The translations under genes were made by a program, and so were the position numbers. The notes below the pieces were generated by a model. The model worked only from the letters and a program-made list of their open reading frames with translations, made no database searches and had not been told where the DNA came from. A stretch of DNA of 64,000 nt from contig JALSJQ010000034.1 in assembly GCA_026989275.1 (NCBI GenBank), positions 62,001 through 126,000 on the forward strand. The letters run 5' to 3'. This stretch comes from Albidovulum sp. (GTDB taxonomy: Bacteria > Pseudomonadota > Alphaproteobacteria > Rhodobacterales > Rhodobacteraceae). This document shows positions 38,775 to 46,996 of this stretch, piece by piece (the first letter of the stretch is position 1; the number at the start of each line of letters is the position of its first letter).

Positions 38775-40175
38775 TCAGCGCCAGGCATGCAAGCGTCCCT
38801 TGCGCGAAAGGACGAAAAGCGTGCCGTCGAGCACGATCGGCCGCGAGGCCGCGCCGCCGGGGATGTCGCGCGTGGCGACCAGCTCCCCGGACACCGGATC
38901 GAACAGCCGCAGCAGACCGTCCGATCCGGCGACGATCAGCCGGCCGCCCGCGAGGATCGGTCCGTAATGAACGACGGTGTGGCGCCGCCGGAAACGCGAT
39001 TTCTTCGAACGGCCCGGCAGCGGCACCTTCCACACGAGGCTGCCGTCGCGGGCCGAAAGGCGCACGAGTTCGTTCTCGTCGGAAACGAGGAAGAGCGCAC
39101 CTCCCACGGGCAGGATCTGCGAAAGCGTGCCTTCGGGCGCGGTCCAGAGCGGCGCCCCGTCCTTGAGATCGAGGGCGACCATGCGTCCGGCCTGGTTGGC
39201 GACATGAACCCTGCCGCCCGTCACCACCGGATCGGCCGCGATGTCGGGAATGACCGAGCGGGCCTCGGTTCGGCGGCCGCCGGCCACGAAGGACGACCAG
39301 AGCCGGATGCCGGTTCTGGGCAGGACGGCCATCACCTCGCCCGAACCGAAGGGCAGGATGACCACCCGGCCGCCATCGGCCGGTGCGGCGCCACCGGCGA
39401 CATAGGCCGGCGCGTCGGTCGATTGCTGCTGCCAGCGGATGCGGCCGGTCTTCGCGTCGAGCGCATAGGCGGTGCCGCCGCGGGTGACGACATGGACCCG
39501 GCCGCCGCGGACCATCGCCGCACCTGTCGGCACGGCGTCGAGCTTCTGCTTCCACAAGACCGTTCCGTCCGCGGCATCGAGCGCCTGCAGTTCGGCAAAG
39601 CCGGTGGTGACGAAAAGCCGCCCATCCCCGAGGGCAAGGCCGCCACCCGCGGCCTCGTCGCCCCGCTCGGTCAGGGGGACGAGCTTCTTCTGCCACAGGA
39701 GCCGGCCGCTCTTCGCGTCGAGGGCGCTCACCGTGCCGGAGACGTCGAGCGTGTAGATGCGCCCGTCGGCTCCGACCGGATCGGCGGTCATGCGGTGCCG
39801 ACGATCGTTGCCCCGGCCGATCTCCCGGCTCCAGAGCGGCTCGAGCGTGCCGGCAAGCGCGGCATGGGGCGGAAGATGCCGCGGATTGCCGCCGGGATGG
39901 GTCCAGCGGCGGACGGGCTGCGGCTTCGGCAGGGAGAGGGCAAGGGGCTTCGTCGGCTGGGCCGCTTCCTGCGCCGCATTCACCGGCTGCGCCTTGCCCG
40001 TCAGCACGTCCTCGATCGGGGTGCGGGTGTCGTAGCGCGGCCCCTCGAGGATCTCTCCCTGTTTCGAACAGGCGGCGAGTGCCACGCCGAGAGCCGCGAG
40101 AAGGAGAAGCGCCCGGACGGGGCGGCAAGGGCCGACCGCACCGGCGCGGCGCAGGCGCTCATCCCCGTGCGACAT
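38775..40175 (-). CDS. bamB: Outer membrane assembly lipoprotein BamB (PQQ-like repeat protein)
   Basis: A beta-propeller lipoprotein of the BAM machinery that inserts outer-membrane proteins. From the ATG at 40175 a signal peptide ends in the lipobox LAAC with Cys36. About eight PQQ-type WD-like repeats follow (for example ALDAKSGRLLWQKKL, ALDAADGTVLWKQKL, ALDAKTGRIRWQQQ). The start is uncertain: frames begin at 40235 and 40217 too, with better ribosome binding sites but very long n-regions. It lies between yfgM and der, the conserved order. Confidence 0.88.
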   Translation of the reverse strand: MSHGDERLRRAGAVGPCRPVRALLLLAALGVALAACSKQGEILEGPRYDTRTPIEDVLTGKAQPVNAAQEAAQPTKPLALSLPKPQPVRRWTHPGGNPRHLPPHAALAGTLEPLWSREIGRGNDRRHRMTADPVGADGRIYTLDVSGTVSALDAKSGRLLWQKKLVPLTERGDEAAGGGLALGDGRLFVTTGFAELQALDAADGTVLWKQKLDAVPTGAAMVRGGRVHVVTRGGTAYALDAKTGRIRWQQQSTDAPAYVAGGAAPADGGRVVILPFGSGEVMAVLPRTGIRLWSSFVAGGRRTEARSVIPDIAADPVVTGGRVHVANQAGRMVALDLKDGAPLWTAPEGTLSQILPVGGALFLVSDENELVRLSARDGSLVWKVPLPGRSKKSRFRRRHTVVHYGPILAGGRLIVAGSDGLLRLFDPVSGELVATRDIPGGAASRPIVLDGTLFVLSRKGRLHAWR

Positions 40176-40393
40176 GCTCCGATCCGTCTGCCCGGGTCGA
40201 ATGATCGCTCGCTTCATGCTTCCTGCCCCCGTCATGGCGCCGTCCTCGTCTGAAGGTCTTGTTGCCCCTTTTCCGCCCCTTTCTCAAGTCTCGCGACGGC
40301 ACGGGCGCGACCCGGCGGCGCGGCCGCGGGCGCTGGAAGAGCGGGCAGGGACGCAGACATGCCGCTCCTCCGCTCCGCGGAGCCCTTCGGACG

Positions 40394-41080
40394 TCAGCCG
40401 CCTTGGCTCTTGCTCCCGGCCGGAGACGGGACATCGGCAGGGGCGCCCGGTTCGGCGCCGAGAGCCGTCAGAAGCTGGGAGGCGCGCTGGCGGGTGCCGG
40501 GCGGGCTCTCGGGCGCGACCAGCAATTCGCGCAACTGCGCGACGGCGCCGGCCCGATCGCCCGCATCGAGCTTCGCCCAGGCGATCTGCTCGAGCGCGAG
40601 CGGCCGGTAGGGCGCGCCGGGCGCCGCCAGCGGCGTGAAGGCCGCGATCCGCGCCTCGGGGGTCTTCTCGAGCATGGCGGCCTTGAGGCGCGCCAGATCC
40701 TGCCAATGGGGACCGGCCTCGGACACGGCCGCCGCCTTCGCGAAAGCCGCCTGCGCCTCATCGGTCCTGCCGAGCGCAACGAGGGCGTTGCCTTCGAGCA
40801 TGGCGACGAGAGCCGCGGCCGGCCCTTCGGCCCGGATGGCGCGGATCGCCTCGAGCCGCCCGGCCGGATCCTCGATCTCGGTGGCGGCAACCAGACTGTC
40901 GCCCAGGGCCCGGGCCCGCTTCTCGGCCTCGGCCTTGCGCCATTCGTTCCAGGCGGCCCCGCCGACGAGGAGCACGATCGCGAGAATGACGATCCAGCCA
41001 TATTTGCGCATGAGGGCGAAGAGCCTGTCCCGGCGGACCTCTTCCGTCACTTCCTCGATGAAGGAATCGACATCGCTCAT
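40394..41080 (-). CDS. YfgM-like tetratricopeptide membrane protein
   Basis: A 228-residue protein with a single N-terminal membrane anchor (about residues 28-44) and a periplasmic helical-repeat domain (TPR-like; the Ala/Leu-rich repeats from about residue 55 to 195). YfgM in E. coli associates with the SecYEG translocon and periplasmic chaperones. In alphaproteobacteria it commonly precedes bamB and der, exactly as here. Start ATG at 41080. The proline-rich tail is non-conserved. Confidence 0.85.
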   Translation of the reverse strand: MSDVDSFIEEVTEEVRRDRLFALMRKYGWIVILAIVLLVGGAAWNEWRKAEAEKRARALGDSLVAATEIEDPAGRLEAIRAIRAEGPAAALVAMLEGNALVALGRTDEAQAAFAKAAAVSEAGPHWQDLARLKAAMLEKTPEARIAAFTPLAAPGAPYRPLALEQIAWAKLDAGDRAGAVAQLRELLVAPESPPGTRQRASQLLTALGAEPGAPADVPSPAGSKSQGG

Positions 41081-41456
41081 CTTCCGGCTCCCGTCCTGCT
41101 GCGGCCGCCCGAGGGGCCCCGATTGCCGTGGTCATAGCCGCTTGCAGACGGGCTGCCAAGGGCTTGCGGCGCACCACCCTGCCGGGCGAAAGTCACGAAA
41201 CCGGCAAGAGGGGGAACCGGCCGCCCTCTCCCGGACCGGCGCCTCCATCGCACCACCGGATGCGACCGTGCCCTTGCGTCACGAGAGCACGAGCATGCGG
41301 GCCTTTGCCCTCGCGCGCCGTCTCTCTCTCCAGGAGAAGACATGTTCTTCAGGAGGAGGCGTGCGAAGCAGCGTCGCGGGTCTTGCATGTCGTCCTGTAG
41401 TGGACTAACTGGTCCAGAACCGGACAACGCGCGAACACGCGAACAAAGGTGCAGAC
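41081..41456. other. Divergent region between yfgM and the RND genes
   Basis: About 376 bases with promoters for both sides. The RND-proximal part holds an inverted repeat (41401-41416) with a TTGCAT hexamer 12 bases before it. Otherwise nothing is recognised. Confidence 0.4.
41401..41416 (+). promoter_or_regulatory. TetR-type operator candidate before the RND genes
   Basis: TGGAC-taactg-GTCCA is a 5-bp inverted repeat with a 6-base spacer, 40 bases upstream of the adaptor start. Its size and position fit a repressor site of the TetR kind that often controls RND pumps. No regulator gene is adjacent. Confidence 0.4.
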
Positions 41457-42713
41457 ATGCGGATCGGCCCCCTCATCACGGCAGCGGTGATCGCCGCCTT
41501 CGTCTATTTTGCCGTCTTCGAGCGCGACACGCTGCGCAAGCTCGCGGGCATCGACACCGCGTCGCGGAGCGAGAAGACCGCCGGCGCGGCCGCCGGTGCC
41601 GCCCCGGATGCGGCGGCCGGGCGCGCCGGAGCCAGGGCACGGCCCGTGCCGGTGCTGGTGCGCCGTTCGCAGGCGGCCGACGTGCCCCAGGGCATCCTCC
41701 TGCGCGGCGAGACCCAGGCGGTGCGCAAGGTGCAGGTCAAGGCCGAGACCCAGGGCAAGGTGATCTCCGAACGTCGGCTCAAGGGGGCGCGAGTGGCGGC
41801 GGGCGATGTGCTCTGCCGGCTCGATCCGGGCACGCGCCCTGCCCTTCTCAAGGAGGCCGTTGCGCGACTCAAGGAAGCCGAGACCGGCTTGCGCAACACC
41901 CGTGCCCTGCACGAGAAGGGCGTCGCTTCCGATACCCGCCTGATCGCGGCGGAGGCCCGCTTCGAGGCGGCGCAGGCGGCGGTCGAGCGGGTGCGGACCG
42001 ACATCGCCCGGCTCGAGATCCGCGCTCCCTTCTCCGGCCGGCTCGAGAGCGACACCGCCGAGCTCGGCGCTCTTCTCATGCCCGGCATGCCCTGCTCCAC
42101 CATCGTCAGGATCGACCCGATCCGCCTCGTCGGCTTCGTGCCCGAGGTCGATGTCGAGCGGCTGAAGGAGGGCGCGGAGGCCACGGCCACGCTCTCGACC
42201 GGGGAGAAGGTCGCCGGCAAGGTCAGCTATGTCGCCCTCACCGCCGATCCGCTCACCCGCACCTTCCGGGTCGAGGTCGAGGTGCCGAACCCGGACGACC
42301 GGATCCGCGAAGGGCTGACGGCCGAGATCTTCATCCGCACCGCCGCCGCCCTCGGCCACCTCCTGCCCCGGGCCGCGCTCACCCTCGACGATGACGGCCG
42401 GCTCGGCGTGCGCATCGTCGCCGGGGACGGCACCGCCCGCTTCGTGCCCGTCACCGTGCTGCGGGACACGCCCGAAGGCGTGTGGCTCGCCGGTCTGCCC
42501 GAGAAGGCGACGGTGATCGTCATCGGGCAGGAATATGTCACCGACGGACAGAAGGTGACCCCTCACGAGACACGCGAGACCTTCGAGGCCGTCCTCGGCC
42601 GCGAGGCGATGGAGGCGCTGGCGGGGCTTGGCGCCGCCACGGATGGCGGTGCCTCCGCCACCGGCGAAGCGGACCGGCCCGCTGTGCCCGCTGGCGGGGA
42701 GGCCGTCCGATGA
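41457..42713 (+). CDS. RND efflux periplasmic adaptor subunit (membrane fusion protein)
   Basis: A 418-residue HlyD/AcrA-type adaptor. An N-terminal membrane anchor (about residues 5-20) precedes the biotinyl-lipoyl half (LLRGETQAVRKVQVKAETQGKV). A coiled-coil hairpin (about 125-185) follows, then the other lipoyl half (IRAPFSGRLES) and beta-barrel domains. The C-terminus is glycine/alanine-rich. Its stop overlaps the next gene (ATGA), so adaptor and permease are translationally coupled. No outer-membrane channel gene follows, so a TolC-like partner must be encoded elsewhere. Confidence 0.92.
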   Translation: MRIGPLITAAVIAAFVYFAVFERDTLRKLAGIDTASRSEKTAGAAAGAAPDAAAGRAGARARPVPVLVRRSQAADVPQGILLRGETQAVRKVQVKAETQGKVISERRLKGARVAAGDVLCRLDPGTRPALLKEAVARLKEAETGLRNTRALHEKGVASDTRLIAAEARFEAAQAAVERVRTDIARLEIRAPFSGRLESDTAELGALLMPGMPCSTIVRIDPIRLVGFVPEVDVERLKEGAEATATLSTGEKVAGKVSYVALTADPLTRTFRVEVEVPNPDDRIREGLTAEIFIRTAAALGHLLPRAALTLDDDGRLGVRIVAGDGTARFVPVTVLRDTPEGVWLAGLPEKATVIVIGQEYVTDGQKVTPHETRETFEAVLGREAMEALAGLGAATDGGASATGEADRPAVPAGGEAVR

Positions 42714-45700
42714 CCGGGCTCGTCGATTGGGCGGTGCGCCATGCGCGCATGGTGCTGGCCATGGTCGTCATGTCGGTGGTGGCCGGGGCCTGGGCCTATG
42801 TCTCGCTGCCCAAGCAGGGCGCGCCCGACATCGACATTCCCGCCGTCTTCATCTCGGTCCCCTTCCCCGGCATCTCGGCCGAGGATTCGGAGAAGCTTCT
42901 CGTCAAGCCGATGGAGAAGTATCTCAAGGAGATCGAGGGGGTGAAATCGCTCTACGGCACCGCCGCGGAAGGCTATGCCGGCATGGTGCTGGAGTTCGAG
43001 TTCAACTGGAACAAGACCGAGGCCCTCGCCGCCATTCGCGACAAGATGAACCGGGCCGAGGCCGAGTTCCCCGACGGGGCGAAGAAATACACCATTTCCG
43101 AGATCAACTTCTCCCAGTTCCCGGTGATCGTCGTCTCGCTCTCGGGGGAGGTGCCCGAACGCACGCTCCTGCGCCTCGCCCGCGCCATGCAGGACGAATA
43201 CGAGGCGATGCCCGAGGTGCTCGAGGCCAAGCTCACCGGCTACCGCAAGGAAATGGTCGAGGTCGTCATCGACCCGCTGCGCCTCGAAGCCTACAACGTC
43301 ACCGCCGGGGAGCTGATCTCGGTCGTGACCAACAACAACCGGCTGATCGCGGCCGGCGAGATCGAGAGCCGCGACGGCGCCTTCGCCATCAAGATCCCCG
43401 CCTCCTTCAACGATGTCGAGGACATCTATCGCCTGCCGGTGAAGGTGAACGGTGACCGTATCGTCACGCTCGGGGATCTCGCCGAGATCCGCCTCACCTT
43501 CGAGGACCGCAAGGGCACCGCCCGCTTCAACGGTCAGCCGACCGTGGCGCTCCAGATCGTCAAGCGCAAGGGCGCCAACATCATCGACACGGTGAGGAAG
43601 GTCCGCGTGAAGACCGCCGAGCTTGCCGCTGCCTGGCCCGCCCCGCTGCGCCAGGCGGTCAATCTCGATGTCTCGATGGACCTCTCGCGCGAGGTCCGAA
43701 GCATGGTTTCGCAGCTCGAGGGCTCGGTGCTCTCGGCGATCGCACTGGTGATGATCGTGGTGCTGGCCTCGCTCGGGCTGCGCTCGGCGCTGCTCGTGGG
43801 CTTCGCGATCCCGACCTCCTTCTTCCTCACCTTCGCCCTTCTTGCCATGCTCGGCATCCCGGTTTCGAACGTGGTGATGTTCGGGCTCATCCTCGCGGTC
43901 GGCATGCTGGTGGACGGGGCGATCGTGGTGGTCGAATACGCCGATCGCAAGATCGCCGACGGCATCGGCCCGATGCGGGCCTACGCCATGGCGGCGCGGC
44001 GGATGTTCTGGCCGATCGTCTCATCGACCGCCACCACCCTTGCCGCCTTCCTGCCGATGCTGTTCTGGCCCGGCGTGCCCGGGGAGTTCATGGGCATGCT
44101 GCCGGTGACGCTGATCTTCGTGCTCACGGCCTCGCTCGTGGTGGCGCTGATCTACCTGCCGGTGATCGGCGGACTGGCGGGGCGGCTCTCGCGTCTCCTC
44201 GAGCGGCGGGCGGCGCGGCTGAGGCGGCGCGGCTGGGTCCTCCGTCTCCTCCTGTTCATCGCCGCGGGCGCCGTGCTCTACGCCGGCATCATGGGCTTTC
44301 TCAACCCCTCCTGGCTACCCGAACATCTGCCGGCTCTGCCGCCGCTTCCCGAAGGTGCCGCACTCGCTCTTTCGGGAGTGCTCTTCCTCGCCGGCGGTCT
44401 GGGACTCTCGGTGACGAGCGCAGCGCTGCGCCCCCGGCCGCGCAATCGCCGCATCCGTGCCGGTTACCGCCGTTCGCCCTTCGGCCGCCTCATGGCCTTC
44501 ATCGTCGGCAATCCGGTGATGCCGGTAGTGACGGTGATCCTGGTCGGGCTCTTCGTCGCCTTCTCCTTCGCGCTCTACCAGAAGCACGGCAAGGGAGTGG
44601 AATTCTTCGTCGATACCGACCCCGAGCGGGCCATCGTCTATGTGATGGCCCGCGGCAATCTCTCGATCGAGCAGAAGGACGCCCTCGTGCGCATGGCCGA
44701 ACGGCGGGTGCGTGCGGTGCCGGGGATCGATGCGGTCTTCTCCTTCGCCGGCGGAAAAGGACTCAACCGTTTCACCGGCAAGGCCGGCCCGCCGCGCGAC
44801 ACGATCGGCCAGATCCAGATCGAGCTGGTGCCGTGGGAAGAGCGCAAGAACGGCCCGACCGGCAAGGAGATCCTCGCCCGCGTGGCCGAACGGCTGGCGG
44901 ACCTGCCCGGCATCCGCACCGAGATCCGCAAGGAATCCCACGGTCCCGGCGGCGGCAAGCCGGTGCAGCTCCGACTCGAGGGCGACGATTTCGCCGCGCT
45001 GAAGAAGGCGGTCGAAATCGTCCGGCGGCACATGGCGGAGATCCCCGCCCTCGTCGATGTCGAGGATACCCGCCCGCTGCCCGGCATCGACTGGCGGGTG
45101 GATGTCGATGTCGAGAAGGCGGGCCGCTTCGGCGCCGACGTCACCACCGCCGGGGCGATGATCCAGCTCGTCACCCGCGGCCTCCTCCTCGACACGATGC
45201 GCGTCGAGAGCTCCGACGACGAGATCGACATTCGCGTGCGGGTGCCGAAGAAGGACCGGCTGCTGTCCACCCTCGACACGCTCCGCGTCCGCACCCGTGA
45301 CGGGCTGGTGCCGCTGGCGAACTTCCTCAGCCGCAAGCCGGTCGCCCAGCTGGCGCAGATCAACCGTGTGGGGGGCAAGCGCTTCTTCGACATCAAGGCC
45401 AACATCGACAAGAGCGTGATGCTCGAGATCCGCGACGCCGCCGGCAATGTCCGCACCATTCCGGCCAACGCCACCGCCATCATCGACCGGCTCACGAAAT
45501 GGCTCGAGGAGACGCACCCCCTGCCCCCCGGCGTCTCCTGGGAGTGGAAGGGCGACCGGGAAGACCAGAAGGAGAGCGCGGCCTTCCTTTCCAAGGCCTT
45601 CCTCGCCGCGCTCGGACTGATGTTCCTCATCCTTCTGGCGCAGTTCAACTCCTTCTACCAGTCGGTGCTGGTGCTGGTGGCGGTGGTGCTCTCCACCGCC

Positions 45701-46372
45701 GGCGTGCTGATCGGCATGGTGGTGATGGGGCAACCCTTCTCGGTGATCATGACGGGCACGGGCATCGTCGCGCTGGCCGGCATCGTGGTGAACAACAACA
45801 TCGTGCTGATCGACACCTATCAGGAATATTCCCGCACCATGGAGCCGATCGAGGCGGTGATCCGCACCGCCGAGGCGCGGCTCCGGCCGGTCTTCCTCAC
45901 CACCGTCACCACCATGGCCGGCCTCACCCCGATGATGCTCGGCATCTCGATCGATTTCATCGGCGGCGGCTACACGGTCGATGCGCCGACGGCGCTGTGG
46001 TGGAAGCCGCTGGCGACAGCCGTGGTCTTCGGACTGGGCATCGCCACCATGCTGACGCTGGTGCTCACCCCCTCGCTGCTGGCGATCCCGGTCTGGCTGC
46101 GACGGATCGGCCGCGGCCTCGCGCTGCGCCTCTCGGCCGTTCGCTCGCCGCGCGCGGCCGAGGCGCTCGTGCTCTCGGGCGATCGCTGGCATCGCGGCCT
46201 CCGCGAGATCGACTGGGGCACGCTCGAGGCGCTCTACGCCGAGACGCCCGCCGCCGATGCATCCGACATGCGGGAGGAGGCGGGAAAGCAGGACAAGCCG
46301 TCCCGGCCGCCGAGGACCGAAACCGCCCGACCGGACGAAGCGGAAGTGCCGCCGGTACGGGCGGCGGAATGA
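42710..46372 (+). CDS. RND efflux transporter permease with two extra hydrophobic segments
   Basis: A 1220-residue inner-membrane proton/substrate antiporter of the AcrB type. The first membrane helix is at residues 13-31. TM4 contains ILAVGMLVDGAIVVVEYAD; the usual Asp-Asp pair is Asp-Gly here, though the first aspartate is kept. Between TM6 (about 472-492) and TM7 (about 597-620) lies an insert of about 85 residues with two hydrophobic stretches (about 508-530 and 547-570), giving 14 rather than 12 predicted segments. The second half has the conserved MTGTGIVALAGIVVNNNIVL. The C-terminal tail (about 1165-1220) is polar. Substrate unknown. Confidence 0.93.
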   Translation: MTGLVDWAVRHARMVLAMVVMSVVAGAWAYVSLPKQGAPDIDIPAVFISVPFPGISAEDSEKLLVKPMEKYLKEIEGVKSLYGTAAEGYAGMVLEFEFNWNKTEALAAIRDKMNRAEAEFPDGAKKYTISEINFSQFPVIVVSLSGEVPERTLLRLARAMQDEYEAMPEVLEAKLTGYRKEMVEVVIDPLRLEAYNVTAGELISVVTNNNRLIAAGEIESRDGAFAIKIPASFNDVEDIYRLPVKVNGDRIVTLGDLAEIRLTFEDRKGTARFNGQPTVALQIVKRKGANIIDTVRKVRVKTAELAAAWPAPLRQAVNLDVSMDLSREVRSMVSQLEGSVLSAIALVMIVVLASLGLRSALLVGFAIPTSFFLTFALLAMLGIPVSNVVMFGLILAVGMLVDGAIVVVEYADRKIADGIGPMRAYAMAARRMFWPIVSSTATTLAAFLPMLFWPGVPGEFMGMLPVTLIFVLTASLVVALIYLPVIGGLAGRLSRLLERRAARLRRRGWVLRLLLFIAAGAVLYAGIMGFLNPSWLPEHLPALPPLPEGAALALSGVLFLAGGLGLSVTSAALRPRPRNRRIRAGYRRSPFGRLMAFIVGNPVMPVVTVILVGLFVAFSFALYQKHGKGVEFFVDTDPERAIVYVMARGNLSIEQKDALVRMAERRVRAVPGIDAVFSFAGGKGLNRFTGKAGPPRDTIGQIQIELVPWEERKNGPTGKEILARVAERLADLPGIRTEIRKESHGPGGGKPVQLRLEGDDFAALKKAVEIVRRHMAEIPALVDVEDTRPLPGIDWRVDVDVEKAGRFGADVTTAGAMIQLVTRGLLLDTMRVESSDDEIDIRVRVPKKDRLLSTLDTLRVRTRDGLVPLANFLSRKPVAQLAQINRVGGKRFFDIKANIDKSVMLEIRDAAGNVRTIPANATAIIDRLTKWLEETHPLPPGVSWEWKGDREDQKESAAFLSKAFLAALGLMFLILLAQFNSFYQSVLVLVAVVLSTAGVLIGMVVMGQPFSVIMTGTGIVALAGIVVNNNIVLIDTYQEYSRTMEPIEAVIRTAEARLRPVFLTTVTTMAGLTPMMLGISIDFIGGGYTVDAPTALWWKPLATAVVFGLGIATMLTLVLTPSLLAIPVWLRRIGRGLALRLSAVRSPRAAEALVLSGDRWHRGLREIDWGTLEALYAETPAADASDMREEAGKQDKPSRPPRTETARPDEAEVPPVRAAE

Positions 46373-46996
46373 CCGGCGGAGCGCGCCCTTGCGGCCGCCG
46401 CTGGCCGGCAGGAGGGTGGCGCGCGCCGCCCTCCCCCCGCCAGCCGCGATTCCCGTTTGCCCCCGCCAGCGGATGCTGGCATGATGCCTCCGTGGACTGA
46501 TCATGGCGACGCCGCTCCGACGCTCCGGGGGCACCCCGGACAGGATGCGGCGAAAGGCGGGCGGTGTGCCGCTGCTGCATGGCGCCGGCGGCGAAAGACA
46601 CGACCATGACCGGGCCTCGGCAGGCCGCAAGCGGCTGTCGTGCCCGGAGCCCGACAGTGCCAAACACGAAGCGCCGAACATGGACGCCGGATGCGCCGGA
46701 CACAAGGCCCCAGTGCAAGGCGGTCCGCCATCCCCTGCCGTGGCCCAGCGTGATGCGCAAGGCCGCAACGGCACGATCGGCGCGCTTGTGCTGCGTCCGG
46801 TGTTGACGAAACCGTGAAACTTCGCGACGCTTTCGAAGGAAAGAAAATGCTTGAATGCCCGCGCCACACACCGATCTTTAACACATGCGGGCCAGCATCG
46901 ATCCACGGGATCGACTCACGAGGGGCAGGACCCGACCAGGAATGACGACCCGCGCGCGGGGTCGCGCGCACGAAACCGAGGACGAGGAGCGTAAAG
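46373..46996. other. Gene-free stretch upstream of clpA
   Basis: About 624 bases. It holds small hairpins (gccagc-ggat-gctggc at 46465-46480, tccgggg-gca-ccccgga at 46524-46540) and a sigma-32-like promoter (46850-46878). A 104-codon frame at 46503 is arginine/glycine-rich and not credible as a gene. Confidence 0.5.
46850..46878 (+). promoter_or_regulatory. Candidate heat-shock (RpoH) promoter of clpA
   Basis: CTTGAA at 46850-46855 and CCGATCTT at 46871-46878 are separated by 15 bases, matching the sigma-32 pattern (CTTGAA, 13-17 bases, CCCCATNT). It lies about 120 bases before the clpA start, a known heat-shock gene in other bacteria. Confidence 0.5.

Noticed and set aside
46503..46817. A 104-codon frame before clpA
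   Set aside because: It is Arg/Gly/Pro-rich with no ribosome binding site and overlaps hairpins.
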